This document shows, one piece after another, positions 25,320-34,871 of a stretch of 64,000 bases of DNA. The translations under genes and the position numbers were made by a program. A model generated the notes under the pieces. That model was not told where the DNA came from. It did not search any database and saw nothing but the letters and a program-made list of their open reading frames with translations. Origin of the DNA: Rhodopseudomonas sp. BAL398 (lineage in GTDB: Bacteria > Pseudomonadota > Alphaproteobacteria > Rhizobiales > Xanthobacteraceae); contig NZ_CP133111.1 of NCBI RefSeq assembly GCF_033001325.1, forward strand, positions 5,503,001 to 5,567,000, written 5' to 3'. Numbering within the stretch: the stretch's first letter is position 1; the number at the start of each line of letters is the position of its first letter.

Positions 25320-25690
25320 GTATCAGCACTATCGCAAAAACCCAACGTGCGAAAGTCCAACTTCGATTCCGCGGCGCGCGCGGCCGGCGTCGCGGCGCGC
25401 TTTGGCCGACTGATCGCAGCCCGAACTAATCGGATCCTTGCGCCCGATACCGTTCGCTTTGCGCCCGTCGCCGAGCGTCGTGAGCCGCCGCCGATGGCTT
25501 GGCCGCCCCGCCGGCGCTGCCGCGATGCGCCTACTCCTTCGCCCGCCACGGGCTGCGCCGCAGGCAGAACCGGAAATCGGTAAGCATATCCAAGGAGAAT
25601 CTTATTGTGCTTCGGGGCTTAGTCAATTTTTAAGTCGGCCGGCGTAGGTTGCTATGGTGAGTTCAGTGGTTGAGAGTTTGTGAGTACGCC
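25320..25690. other. Intergenic region upstream of sciP
   Basis: No convincing gene. It holds the divergent control region for the ribbon-helix-helix-like gene and sciP. A strong ribosome-like AAGGAG at 25592-25597 precedes a GTG-initiated frame of only eight codons (25607-25633), probably fortuitous. The last ~120 bases are AT-richer than their surroundings, consistent with promoter DNA. Confidence 0.4.
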
Positions 25691-25966
25691 ATGACAGAGC
25701 CCCATCGCCCGAGGGTAAAATATGTCATCGGGCCTGACGGTAGTCCGTTAACGATTGCGGATCTTCCGGCACCCGGGACAAAACGGTGGGTTATCCGCCG
25801 TAAGGCAGAAGTCGTCGCAGCGGTTCGCGGCGGACTTCTTTCCCTCGAGGAAGCTTGCAGCCGCTATACGCTGACCGTGGACGAGTTTCTGTCCTGGCAG
25901 TTTTCGATCGACCAGCATGGTCTTGCCGGCCTGCGCACCACCCGAATCCAGCAATACCGGCAATAG
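25691..25966 (+). CDS. sciP: SciP/DUF1153 family regulator (CtrA inhibitor homologue)
   Basis: A 91-residue protein from ATG 25691. The entire length matches DUF1153: VKYVIGPDGSPLTIADLP, then RWVIRRKAEVVAAVRGG, then a helix-turn-helix LSLEEACSRYTLTVDEFLSW. In Caulobacter SciP binds CtrA-controlled promoters and blocks their activation early in the cell cycle. Here it lies just upstream of fliF, whose control region carries a CtrA-like site, so a role in timing flagellar genes is likely (inference). Confidence 0.88.
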   Translation: MTEPHRPRVKYVIGPDGSPLTIADLPAPGTKRWVIRRKAEVVAAVRGGLLSLEEACSRYTLTVDEFLSWQFSIDQHGLAGLRTTRIQQYRQ

Positions 25967-25994
25967 CACCCTTCAAAATCGTTAACACTTTGCA

Positions 25995-26027
25995 GAAAGC
26001 CGTACTCTTTTTGAGAGTGCGGCTTTC
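25995..26027 (+). terminator. Terminator-like hairpin after sciP
   Basis: GAAAGCCGTACTCT, a five-base loop TTTTG, AGAGTGCGGCTTTC: a 14-bp stem with one G-U pair. No clear T run follows. It likely ends the sciP transcript and insulates the fliF promoter. Confidence 0.65.
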
Positions 26028-26053
26028 AGCATAATGGAACTTATTTACCTCCG

Positions 26054-26068
26054 TTAAGGAACGTTAAC
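26054..26068. promoter_or_regulatory. CtrA-box-like site upstream of fliF
   Basis: TTAAGGAACGTTAAC: two TTAA half-sites, 72-86 bases before the fliF start. The CtrA consensus is TTAA-N7-TTAAC; here the spacer is six bases, so it is a near match. Its place between sciP and fliF fits CtrA control of early flagellar genes. Confidence 0.45.
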
Positions 26069-26139
26069 CTTATCGAAACCATCCCATAGGCAAGATTTGC
26101 CTAGTCGGCTCGTCATGCCGAATCCGAGGGGCTGGTCCG

Positions 26140-27753
26140 TTGCAGAGTTTGGTGAGCTTTCTGAAAGGCTTGGGCGCGGCCCGCCTGATGGCCATGATCG
26201 CCGTCACAGCTGCGCTGATCGGATTCTTCGCCTTTGTCATCATGCGCGTCACCACGCCGCAGATGACCACCCTCTTCACCGATCTCAGCATGGAGGATTC
26301 CTCCAGCATTATGAAAGACTTGGAACGCCAAGGCATTCCTTACGAATTGAAGAACGACGGTGCCATCATCATGGTGCCGAAGGACAAGGTGACGCGGCTG
26401 CGGATGAAGCTGGCCGAGGGCGGGCTGCCCAAGGGCGGCGGCGTCGGTTACGAGATCTTCGACAAGTCCGATGCGCTCGGCACCACCAGCTTCGTCCAGA
26501 ACATCAACCATCTGCGCGCGCTCGAGGGCGAGCTGGCGCGCACCATCCGGGCGATCGACCGGATCCAGGCCGCCCGCGTCCATCTGGTGCTGCCGGAGCG
26601 GCCGCTGTTTTCGCGGGAAACGCCGGAGCCGTCGGCCTCGATCGTGCTGCGGGTGCGCGGCCAGCTGGAGCCGCAGCAGGTCCGCGCCATCCGCCATCTG
26701 GTGTCGTCCGCTGTTAACGGCTTGAAGCCGCAGCGGGTCTCGATCGTCGACGAGTCCGGGCAATTGCTCGCCGACGGCGCCGCCGGCGATCCGGCGACCG
26801 AGGGCGCCACCAGCGACGAACGCCGCGTCGGCCTGGAAAAGCGAATGCGCAGCCAGGTCGAGGCGATCGTCTCCTCGGTGGTCGGCGCCGGCCGGGCCCG
26901 GGTCCAGCTCACCGCCGATTTCGATTATAACAAAGTGACGCAGACCTCCGACACCTTTGACCCCGAAGGCCGGGTGCTGCGCTCCAGCCAGTCGCGCGAA
27001 GAGAGCTCGGTGACCGCCGGGCCGCCGGACGGCCAGGTCACCGTCAACAACGAGCTTCCCGGCAATCAGGGCCAGGGCGCCACCGCGACGGCGCGCGACC
27101 AGAGCAAGAAGACCGAGGAAACCAACAATTACGAGATTTCCCACACCACCAAGGTCGAGGTGACCGAAGCCGGCCGGATCAAGCGGGTCTCGGTCGCGGT
27201 GCTGGTCGACGGCATCTACACCAAGAACGAAAAGGGCGAGATGGTCTATTCCGAACGCACCAAGGACCAGCTCGACCGCATCGCGGCGCTGGTGCGTTCG
27301 GCGATCGGCTTCGACCAGAAGCGCGGCGACCAGGTCGAGGTCGTCAATCTGAAATTTGCCGAGGCCCCCGCGGTGATCCCGCTCGCCGAACCCAGCGGCC
27401 TGCTCGGCATGCTGCAATTCACAAAGGACGACGTGATGTATGTCATCGAACTCGGGGTGATGATGCTGCTCGGCCTGATGGTGATGTTCATGGTGATCCG
27501 GCCGCTGGTGCGGCGCATCCTGGCCTCCGAACCAACCCCCGAAGTGTCCAGCATCCCGGCGCTCGCCGACGGCAGCGCGCCGCAGATCGGCGCCGACGGC
27601 CAATTGGTGGCGCCGGGCGCCAATATGATCGACATCGCCCAGGTCCAAGGCCAGGTGCACGCCCAGTCGGTGCACCGGGTCGGCGAGCTGGCCGAGCGCA
27701 ACCCCAATGAAACCGCCGCCATTGTTCGTCAATGGCTGACGGAGCCGGCGTAA
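26140..27753 (+). CDS. fliF: Flagellar MS-ring protein FliF
   Basis: A 537-residue protein starting at a TTG with GAGGGG eight bases upstream. The N-terminal membrane helix is near residues 15-37. Ring-building motifs include [40 protein letters not shown] (in part: [14 protein letters not shown]) and [13 protein letters not shown]. The periplasmic region is followed by a second membrane helix near residue 435-455. The cytoplasmic tail ends [11 protein letters not shown], the FliG-binding signature. FliF forms the MS ring in the inner membrane. Its stop overlaps the fliG start (TAATG). Confidence 0.96.
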   Translation: MQSLVSFLKGLGAARLMAMIAVTAALIGFFAFVIMRVTTPQMTTLFTDLSMEDSSSIMKDLERQGIPYELKNDGAIIMVPKDKVTRLRMKLAEGGLPKGGGVGYEIFDKSDALGTTSFVQNINHLRALEGELARTIRAIDRIQAARVHLVLPERPLFSRETPEPSASIVLRVRGQLEPQQVRAIRHLVSSAVNGLKPQRVSIVDESGQLLADGAAGDPATEGATSDERRVGLEKRMRSQVEAIVSSVVGAGRARVQLTADFDYNKVTQTSDTFDPEGRVLRSSQSREESSVTAGPPDGQVTVNNELPGNQGQGATATARDQSKKTEETNNYEISHTTKVEVTEAGRIKRVSVAVLVDGIYTKNEKGEMVYSERTKDQLDRIAALVRSAIGFDQKRGDQVEVVNLKFAEAPAVIPLAEPSGLLGMLQFTKDDVMYVIELGVMMLLGLMVMFMVIRPLVRRILASEPTPEVSSIPALADGSAPQIGADGQLVAPGANMIDIAQVQGQVHAQSVHRVGELAERNPNETAAIVRQWLTEPA

Positions 27754-28841
27754 TGGCAGTTCCCCAGACCACAGGCGACAACACCAACGACATCGCCAGC
27801 GTTGTCGCCACGCTGGCGCAGCGCCAGGGCGGCCGTGCGCCGTCGAAGCCGATCTCCGGCCCCAAGCGCGCCGCGATCCTGATGCTGGCGCTCGGCGAGC
27901 AATATGGCGGCAAGGTCTGGAGCCTGCTCGACGACGACGAAGTGCGCGAATTGTCGGTGGTGATGTCGTCGCTCGGCACGATCGAGCCCGAGGTGGTCGA
28001 AGATCTGTTGCTGGAATTCGTCTCGCGGATGTCGGCGTCGGGCGCGCTGATGGGCACCTTCGACGCCACCGAACGGCTGCTGCAGAAATATCTGCCGAGC
28101 GACCGCGTCAGCGGCATCATGGAAGAGATCCGCGGCCCGGCCGGCCGCAACATGTGGGAGAAGCTCTCCAACGTCCAGGAAGAGGTGTTGGCGAACTACC
28201 TCAAGAACGAATATCCGCAGACCACCGCGGTGGTGCTGTCGAAGCTGAAATCCGAACACGCCGCCAGGGTGCTGGCGATTCTGCCGGAAGACATGGCGCT
28301 CGACGTCATCGGCCGGATGCTGAAAATGGAAGCGGTGCAGAAGGACGTGATCGAGAGCGTGGAAAAGACCCTGCGCTCCGAATTCATGTCCAACTTGTCG
28401 CAGACCAGGCGGCGCGACGCCCATGAGGTGATGGCCGAGATCTTCAACAATTTCGACCGCCAGACCGAGACCCGGTTCATCACCTCGCTGGAAGAGGACA
28501 ACCGCGAGGCGGCCGAGCGCATCAAGGCGCTGATGTTCACCTTCGACGATCTGGTCAAGCTCGACGCCGGCTCGGCGCAGACCCTGATGCGCAATGTCGA
28601 CAAGGACAAGCTCGGCATCGCGCTGAAGAGCGCCAATGAGGACGTCCGCGCGTTCTTCCTCGGCAATATGAGTTCGCGTGCCGGCAAGATGCTGCTCGAC
28701 GACATGGCCGCGCTCGGTCCGGTGCGGCTGCGCGACGTCGACGAAGCCCAGGCGCTGCTGGTCAACCTGGCCAAGGACCTCGCCGCAAAGGGAGAAATCG
28801 TGCTGACCAAGAACCGCGCCGACGACGAGCTGGTGTACTGA
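27753..28841 (+). CDS. fliG: Flagellar motor switch protein FliG
   Basis: A 362-residue FliG from the ATG overlapping the fliF stop. The N-terminal domain begins [17 protein letters not shown]; the middle domain carries [16 protein letters not shown], close to the EHPQ-like motif that contacts FliM. The C-terminal domain has the charged torque helix around [11 protein letters not shown] and [16 protein letters not shown]. It joins the MS ring to the C ring and interacts with the stator. Length and domains are normal. One-base overlap with fliH. Confidence 0.96.
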   Translation: MAVPQTTGDNTNDIASVVATLAQRQGGRAPSKPISGPKRAAILMLALGEQYGGKVWSLLDDDEVRELSVVMSSLGTIEPEVVEDLLLEFVSRMSASGALMGTFDATERLLQKYLPSDRVSGIMEEIRGPAGRNMWEKLSNVQEEVLANYLKNEYPQTTAVVLSKLKSEHAARVLAILPEDMALDVIGRMLKMEAVQKDVIESVEKTLRSEFMSNLSQTRRRDAHEVMAEIFNNFDRQTETRFITSLEEDNREAAERIKALMFTFDDLVKLDAGSAQTLMRNVDKDKLGIALKSANEDVRAFFLGNMSSRAGKMLLDDMAALGPVRLRDVDEAQALLVNLAKDLAAKGEIVLTKNRADDELVY

Positions 28842-29476
28842 TGGCCGCGCCCGCCAAATTTCTGTTCGATCTGGATTTCGGCGTGCCGGACAAGGCTCGC
28901 GAAAAGCCCGCGACGCCTGCCGAGATCGCCGAAAAGGTCGCGGCCGCGGAGGCGCGCGGCCATCGCGCCGGCTTCGAGGCTGCCCAGCGCGAGGCCAAGG
29001 CGGAAAGCGACCGCCGCATGGCGGCGGCGCTGGAGCAGATCGGCGCCTCGATCGGCACCATCGCGCAGGGCGTGTCCGCCGTCGAAAGCCGGATGGAGAC
29101 CGAGGCCGTCGACGTCGCGGTCGCGGTGGCGCGCAAGCTGTGCGCCGAACTGATCGCCGCCGAGCCGCTGGTCGAGGTCACCACGCTGGTCGCCGAGTGT
29201 TTCCAGCATCTGGTGTCGACGCCGCATCTGGTGGTGCGGATCAACAATGAATTGCTTGAAGCCGCCCGGGAGCGGATCGAGCGGCTGGCCAAGCAGAGCG
29301 GCTTCGAGGGCCGCCTGGTGCTGCTGGCGGAGCCCGAGATTCCGGCCGGCGATTGCAAGATCGAATGGGCGGACGGCGGCGTGCTGCGCGAGCGCGCGAC
29401 GATCGACGCGAAAATCGACGAATTGGTGGGGAGCTACATGGCGTCCCGCGCCTCAGCCGGCCAGCCACGGCCTTAA
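28841..29476 (+). CDS. fliH: Flagellar assembly protein FliH-like
   Basis: A 211-residue protein between fliG and fliN. It has a short N-terminus (FLFDLDFG), then a helical Ala/Glu/Arg-rich middle with GHRAGFEAAQREA, resembling the GxxxG/A repeats of FliH. The C-terminal half carries VARKLCAELIAAEPL and IPAGDCKIEWADGGVLRE, typical of FliH/YscL C-termini. FliH restrains and delivers the export ATPase FliI. The N-terminal part diverges from enterobacterial FliH, as usual in alphaproteobacteria, so the call relies on the C-terminal half and gene order. Confidence 0.85.
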   Translation: MAAPAKFLFDLDFGVPDKAREKPATPAEIAEKVAAAEARGHRAGFEAAQREAKAESDRRMAAALEQIGASIGTIAQGVSAVESRMETEAVDVAVAVARKLCAELIAAEPLVEVTTLVAECFQHLVSTPHLVVRINNELLEAARERIERLAKQSGFEGRLVLLAEPEIPAGDCKIEWADGGVLRERATIDAKIDELVGSYMASRASAGQPRP

Positions 29477-29485
29477 GGAACGAAT

Positions 29486-29836
29486 ATGAGCGACAAAGAC
29501 GGTCAGGTGCCGCTTCCCGATCTCAACGCCGCCGACGCGCCGCCGCTGGGCGACATCGGTTACAACGACGAAGAGCAGGTGTCGCGGATCGCCGCCGATC
29601 TCGAGGCGGTGTTCGACGTGCCGGTGCAGGTCTCGGCCGTGCTCGGCCGCTCCAAGATGGACGTCGGCGAATTGCTGAAGCTCGGCCCCGGCACCGTGCT
29701 GGAGCTCGACCGCAGGGTCGGCGAGGCGATCGATATCTATGTCAACAACCGGCTGGTGGCGCGCGGCGAGGTGGTCCTGGTCGAGGACAAGCTCGGTGTC
29801 ACCATGACGGAAATCATCAAGGCGGAACGCGCCTAA
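29486..29836 (+). CDS. fliN: Flagellar motor switch protein FliN
   Basis: A 116-residue protein with a polar N-terminus (~40 residues) and one SpoA/FliN C-ring domain: DVPVQVSAVLGRSKMDVGELL, then GTVLELDRRVGEAIDIYVNN, then RGEVVLVEDKLGVTMTEI. It forms the base of the C ring with FliM and FliG and binds FliH. AAGGAAC precedes ATG 29486. The full domain is present and of normal size. Confidence 0.95.
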   Translation: MSDKDGQVPLPDLNAADAPPLGDIGYNDEEQVSRIAADLEAVFDVPVQVSAVLGRSKMDVGELLKLGPGTVLELDRRVGEAIDIYVNNRLVARGEVVLVEDKLGVTMTEIIKAERA

Positions 29837-29881
29837 CATTTAGAGTTCGCGGACACCGCGGCAGGATTACAGGAGCGACCC

Positions 29882-31261
<1,380 letters not shown>

Positions 31262-31718
31262 GGCGGAAGCTGACGGGGGAGGGCGGGTGCTGGTCCGGCG
31301 GTGGCGCAGCGCGTGGCCCGTTCTCGCCCGCACTGCAAGCGATGGCGCCGCACGGCTCCGCGGTGTGGTCGGATGAGTGATGCCCGCTTTTGGCGAACAA
31401 CAGACCTTGCGTCTGATTTTTGCAATGTCCGCTCACGGCCAATAGCCGACAGACTTGGATCCGGCTGGAGATCCGCCGAGTTCCAGCAGGCCAGCTGGAG
31501 TCTTCGGAATGCCTGCGAAACGTTCAGGCGCGACATAGGTCCCCTTCATGGGCCTTGTGGTGGTGCACGACACGTTCGAAGCGGCAGACGGCGGCACCCG
31601 CTTCACCCGCATCCTCCGTACCCCCGCCCGCCCCAAGCCGCCGACGCCGGAGATGGTCGTGAGCGCGGAGGCGGAGCTCAGAATGGCTCAGTCACGACCG
31701 ACGTTTGCGAAGGCTGCA
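31262..31718. other. Gap after flbD with possible gene remnants
   Basis: No gene can be supported. Several open frames exist on both strands, but none shows a recognisable domain. The stretch around 31375-31470 (GCTTTTGGCGAACAACAG, ATGTCCGCTCACGGCCAATAG) resembles decayed intergenic repeat DNA. With the broken toxin gene and LysR fragment that follow, it looks like a region of insertion and decay. Confidence 0.35.
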
Positions 31719-32057
31719 TCACGCCTGCACCACGACCGACATGCGCCCGTTCGGCGCCGCCCGCGATTTTCGACGGGACGCCGGCTTGACGGTGACCTGC
31801 ACGTCCTGCCCGAGGATGGTCAGAAACTCCATCAGGCGCCCGATGGAAATCGACGTCGGCTTGCACCGCATCAAGGCCGAGACCTGCGGCTGCGTGGTGC
31901 CGAGCAGCTTGGCCGCGTCGGCTTGGGTCAGGCCGCGCTCGGAGAGCAGCCGGTAAATCTGAATGGTGAGCTTGGCCTTCATGAGCTCCTGCTCGGAGTC
32001 CTTGAGGCCGAGATCGGTGAACACGTTGCCGGTGCTGACTTCGTAGGTCTTGGTCAT
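31719..32057 (-). CDS. HigA-type antitoxin, XRE family
   Basis: A 112-residue protein with a helix-turn-helix near residues 33-75 (AKLTIQIYRLLSERGLTQADAAKLLGTTQPQVSAL, key part LTQADAAKLLGTTQPQVS), followed by SIGRLMEFLTILGQDVQV. This is the COG5606-like antitoxin paired with Gp49-like toxins. Its ATG overlaps the toxin stop by four bases. It probably binds the toxin and represses the shared promoter. Because the toxin gene is interrupted, the antitoxin may now be an orphan regulator. Confidence 0.85.
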   Translation of the reverse strand: MTKTYEVSTGNVFTDLGLKDSEQELMKAKLTIQIYRLLSERGLTQADAAKLLGTTQPQVSALMRCKPTSISIGRLMEFLTILGQDVQVTVKPASRRKSRAAPNGRMSVVVQA

Positions 32058-32419
32058 GGGCCCCGTTCCTTGTGCAAGGCTTCGGCGATTTTCAGCCGCG
32101 CTTTGATCAGTTCGATGTCGGCCTGAGCGGTGGCGATCCCGTGCTTGGACTTCTTCTGAAACACATGCAGTACATAGACCGCCGTATGAAAGCGCACCGT
32201 GTAGACCGCGCGGTAGGTCCCGCTTCGATCGTCCTCGATCAGTTCTACAACGCCGCCGCCACCGAAGCCCTTCAGAATTTTGGCGGTCGGCGGCGTAACG
32301 CCGAGCTGAGCTGCGAACAGCGCGGTGCCGAAGTTGCGCCTGACCCTGAGGGGCAACGCCCGGATGTCGCGCCGACTGGACGCGATCTACACCAGCTGTT
32401 TCGGTGCTCGTTCGGCCAT
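32054..32419 (-). pseudogene. HigB/Gp49-like toxin interrupted by an amber codon
   Basis: From ATG 32419 the frame reads MAERAPKQLV, then TAG at 32389-32387, then IASSRRDIRALPLRVRRNFG and onward to the end of a full RelE/HigB-like fold (GGGGVVELIEDDRSGTYRAVY, VYVLHVFQKKSKHG, AQADIELIKARLK). In relatives, as I recall, this position is tryptophan (VWIASSRRD), so a single TGG-to-TAG change explains the stop. Reinitiation at TTG 32356 would give a 100-residue protein lacking the first ~21 residues. The toxin is probably inactive or strongly reduced. Confidence 0.8.
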
Positions 32420-32425
32420 GCGAAT

Positions 32426-32455
32426 ATTATATAAATTTCTGTATAGTCAAAGCAA
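32426..32455 (-). promoter_or_regulatory. Sigma-70-like promoter for the toxin-antitoxin pair
   Basis: On the minus strand TTGCTT (32455-32450), an 18-base spacer, then a perfect TATAAT (32431-32426). The predicted transcription start falls on or very near the toxin ATG at 32419, and no ribosome site is seen, so the toxin message may have been leaderless. Confidence 0.55.
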
Positions 32456-32540
32456 GATGGAAAGCACAAGGAGAAACGCAGCGTCGCAACCTGTTTCTGG
32501 ACCGGGAGATTCGACGTCGAACGGACAAGCCGCAGCGCAA

Positions 32541-32738
32541 TATCGGCTTCACGTTTTGCCACGTCGGCCATCCTGTTTCCGCCGACAGGCTCCACATGCC
32601 GATCTGGTTCGCCTCACCACCGAGAGCGCAGGGCCGACCCAGCCGCTCTACCTTGTCTACCACCGCGACCTGCGTCATGCGCCGCACCTTCGCGCGGCGG
32701 TGAGATCCATTGAAGCCTATATTCGAGCCTTGCGTTGA
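32541..32738 (+). pseudogene. Remnant of a LysR-type regulator C-terminus
   Basis: The frame reads LHVLPRRPSCFRRQ, then ADLVRLTTESAGPTQPLYLVYHRDLRHAPHLRA (quoted in parts: PLYLVYHRDLRHAPHLRA) and ends shortly after. This resembles the last ~60 residues of LysR effector domains, where LWLVYHRDLRRTPRVRA-like text precedes the C-terminus. The DNA-binding domain and most of the effector domain are absent, so it is a gene fragment. It faces the small gene at 32717-32941. Confidence 0.5.
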
Positions 32739-32941
32739 ATGACGCCTTCCGAGCCGCGATCACCCGGCTTGATCGCGCCATCGGCCGAGGAATATTTCGG
32801 CGCGTCGGGTTTTCGGAAGATGCGGATCGGCTCGCCCGGCGTCAGCCGCGGCGCGGTGAAGATCCGGTAGGCGTATAGCGCCAGATAGAGGCAGGCGAGC
32901 CCGCCGATGGCATAAGCGACCCAGGTCGCGACACGTTTCAT
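32717..32941 (-). CDS. Small single-pass membrane protein
   Basis: A 74-residue protein with one membrane helix near residues 6-26 (WVAYAIGGLACLYLALYAYRIF) and a polar C-terminus rich in Pro/Gly/Asp. AGGATC lies about eight bases before the ATG. No family recognised. The last 22 bases overlap the end of the LysR remnant on the opposite strand. Confidence 0.5.
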   Translation of the reverse strand: MKRVATWVAYAIGGLACLYLALYAYRIFTAPRLTPGEPIRIFRKPDAPKYSSADGAIKPGDRGSEGVIQRKARI

Positions 32942-32997
32942 GGCGCCGATCCTAAAGCAGGCCGGTGCCGGCGTCGCATGGCAAATCGGCGCATCGG

Positions 32998-33276
32998 CTA
33001 TTTGCGGAAATCGATGCTGCGCAGGATGATGCCTGCGGGCTTGCCTTCTAGTTCGGAATTGGAGAATTTCAGCCCGGCCTTGGCCTCGATGTCGCCGCGC
33101 AGCCGCATGAACTGCTCCTCGCGCGCCGCCGCCGGCGTCCGCTTGGCGCCTTCCATATCGTCCATCGCGGTGGTGGAGATCGCGCAGGGAATTTCGGTGA
33201 GGTCATTCATCATCGAGAACAACACCACCGAGCGATCGATGTCGTAGCCGTGGAATTTGCCGCTGCTGAAAGCCAT
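32998..33276 (-). CDS. DUF1488 family protein
   Basis: A 92-residue protein. Residues ~15-45 (SVVLFSMMNDLTEIPCAISTTAMDDM) carry the DUF1488 signature, followed by a charged helix (AREEQFMRLRGDIEAKAGLKF) and a C-terminal ILRSIDF. The family is small, widespread in proteobacteria and of unknown function. It lies 67 bases downstream of the gene at 33344-33613 on the same strand and may be co-transcribed. Confidence 0.75.
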   Translation of the reverse strand: MAFSSGKFHGYDIDRSVVLFSMMNDLTEIPCAISTTAMDDMEGAKRTPAAAREEQFMRLRGDIEAKAGLKFSNSELEGKPAGIILRSIDFRK

Positions 33277-33343
33277 TGTGGGTCTCCCGAGGAGTGAAAT
33301 GCAAATGAAGTGAGAGCGTCGTCGAGCGCAGGGAGCTCCGGTA

Positions 33344-33613
33344 CTAGGCAGCCGACGTGGCGGCGTCCTGGCGTTGCGCTTCCGCCAGATCGGCGGCGTC
33401 GACCGAGATCATTTCCATCGACGACTGCCGCGGCGGCGCCGCTGGGATCGTGATCATGGTGGCGACGCGGCGGAACGAGGCGAAGGACAGCCCCTCGATC
33501 ATCTCCTCATCGGTCACCACGTCATAGGCGCCGGCCGGCAATAGCCGATCGATGCCGGCGAGCCGAAACGGATGATGGAAGGTCAAAGTCTCGCGGCGGG
33601 TTCTGGTGGTCAC
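33344..33613 (-). CDS. Conserved hypothetical small protein
   Basis: The GTG at 33613 has GGGAGG six bases upstream and is chosen over an earlier start. The 89-residue product begins TTRTRRETLTFHHPFRL and contains GIDRLLPAGAYDVVTDEEMIEGLSF (in part: LPAGAYDVVTDEE), a layout seen in short conserved proteins of Bradyrhizobiaceae. The C-terminus is Ala/Asp-rich. No domain is recognised. Function unknown. Confidence 0.65.
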   Translation of the reverse strand: MTTRTRRETLTFHHPFRLAGIDRLLPAGAYDVVTDEEMIEGLSFASFRRVATMITIPAAPPRQSSMEMISVDAADLAEAQRQDAATSAA

Positions 33614-33965
33614 GAACGCCTCCCTGCACGCCAAAGCGTGTCAGCGTGATGGCGCGGCTTGCGCGCGGTCGCAGGTAAGTTTGATCGATCGCCGCGCGGG
33701 ATATTGGCAATCGCGATATGCTTGCGCTCTTTTGCCCGCAATAGCTATTCCAAACTGGACATAGGGCGCTTTGCGCCTGCAAACAGGGCACGCAACCTTG
33801 TCTTTGGGCAGCGCCATCGCCATTTGCTGATTATACTGACCGCTGCGCCGCGGAGCGCGGAAGCCGTGTCTGCTGCTCAGGCGATGATGGCGCTCGCCGT
33901 GGCGGAACGTTGGCCACCATCCGGCGTTGCCGTCGACCTATTGCATTCCAGTGAGGATATATTTG
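33614..33965. other. Divergent intergenic region upstream of transglutaminase gene
   Basis: No convincing gene; a 60-codon minus-strand frame at 33641-33823 with a CPVC motif was considered and not accepted. The useful content is the EcfG-like promoter at 33904-33928 facing the gene at 33966. Confidence 0.4.
33904..33928 (+). promoter_or_regulatory. EcfG-type promoter, exact consensus
   Basis: GGAAC (33904-33908), 16 bases, CGTT (33925-33928): an exact match to the alphaproteobacterial EcfG consensus. The expected transcription start is about 30 bases before ATG 33966, leaving a short leader with GAGG at 33952-33955. Confidence 0.65.
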
Positions 33966-34790
33966 ATGAAGCTCCGCGTCGGCTATGAGATGATTTACGA
34001 CTTTCCGCAGCCGACTCCGATGCTGATGGTACTGGGCGTTCACTTCACCCGCGCCTCCGACGTCATCGTTCCGGACTTCCTCACCACCACGCCGGTGGTG
34101 CCGATCACGCCCTATCGCGACGGCTTCGGCAATTGGTGCAGCCGCATCGTGGCGCCGGCCGGGCGGATGGTGCTGTCGGCCGACGGCATCGTGCGCGATC
34201 TCGGCCCGCCCGACCCGGTGGTGCCGGACGCGATCCAGCACGCGGTCGAGGATCTGCCGGCGGAGACCATCGTCTATCTGCTCGGCAGCCGCTATTGCGA
34301 CACCGACCGGCTGTCGGACATCGCCTGGCAGATGTTCGGCCAGACCGCGCCGGGCTGGACCAGGGTGCAGGCAATCTGCGATTTCGTCCACAACCACATC
34401 AAGTTCAATTACCAGGACGCCCGCGCCACCCGCACCGCCTGGGAAGCCTATGACGAAGGCCGCGGCGTCTGCCGCGACTACGCGCATCTGGCGATTGCCC
34501 TGTGCCGCTGCATGAACATCCCGGCGCGCTACTGCACCGGCTATCTGGGCGACATGGGCACGCCGAAACCCTGGGGCGTCGGCGATTTCGCCGGCTGGTT
34601 CGAGGCCTATCTGGGCGGCCATTGGCATACGTTCGATCCGCGTAACAATGTGCCCCGCGTCGGCCGGGTGCTGATCGCGCAGGGCCGCGACGCCGCCGAT
34701 GTGCCGATCACCCACACCTTCGGCGCCAATAATCTGGTCAGCTTCAAGGTCTGGACCGACGAGATCGAGGACAGCGCCAGCGCCGCCTGA
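33966..34790 (+). CDS. Transglutaminase-like cysteine protease family protein
   Basis: A 274-residue protein from ATG 33966. An N-terminal beta-rich domain (LRVGYEMIYDFPQPTPMLM) is typical of bacterial transglutaminase-like proteins. The core domain has the catalytic Cys in GRGVCRDYAHL, the His in GHWHTFDPRNN and the following Asp. Such enzymes may cleave or modify peptides; the substrate is unknown. An exact EcfG-like promoter lies upstream, so it may be stress-induced. A second family member, with a different N-terminal domain, is at 53727-54692. Confidence 0.85.
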   Translation: MKLRVGYEMIYDFPQPTPMLMVLGVHFTRASDVIVPDFLTTTPVVPITPYRDGFGNWCSRIVAPAGRMVLSADGIVRDLGPPDPVVPDAIQHAVEDLPAETIVYLLGSRYCDTDRLSDIAWQMFGQTAPGWTRVQAICDFVHNHIKFNYQDARATRTAWEAYDEGRGVCRDYAHLAIALCRCMNIPARYCTGYLGDMGTPKPWGVGDFAGWFEAYLGGHWHTFDPRNNVPRVGRVLIAQGRDAADVPITHTFGANNLVSFKVWTDEIEDSASAA

Positions 34791-34871
34791 CGGCGGCTTG
34801 CGCTGTCCGCCCGATTGGTTAGCTTGCGCCCTTGAGTCGCCGCGCGCCGCGCCGCCTGTCCACGAGATCCC

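Noticed and set aside
25607-25633. Possible eight-codon leader peptide upstream of sciP
   Set aside because: Good ribosome-like sequence, but no regulatory codons or attenuator hairpin follow; likely chance.
31548-32126. A 192-codon plus-strand frame opposite the antitoxin gene
   Set aside because: The minus-strand antitoxin has a clear HTH; the plus frame changes character midway and matches nothing.
33641-33823. A 60-codon minus-strand frame with a CPVC motif
   Set aside because: No ribosome site, no second Cys pair with proper spacing, and it lies in the region that carries the EcfG-like promoter.
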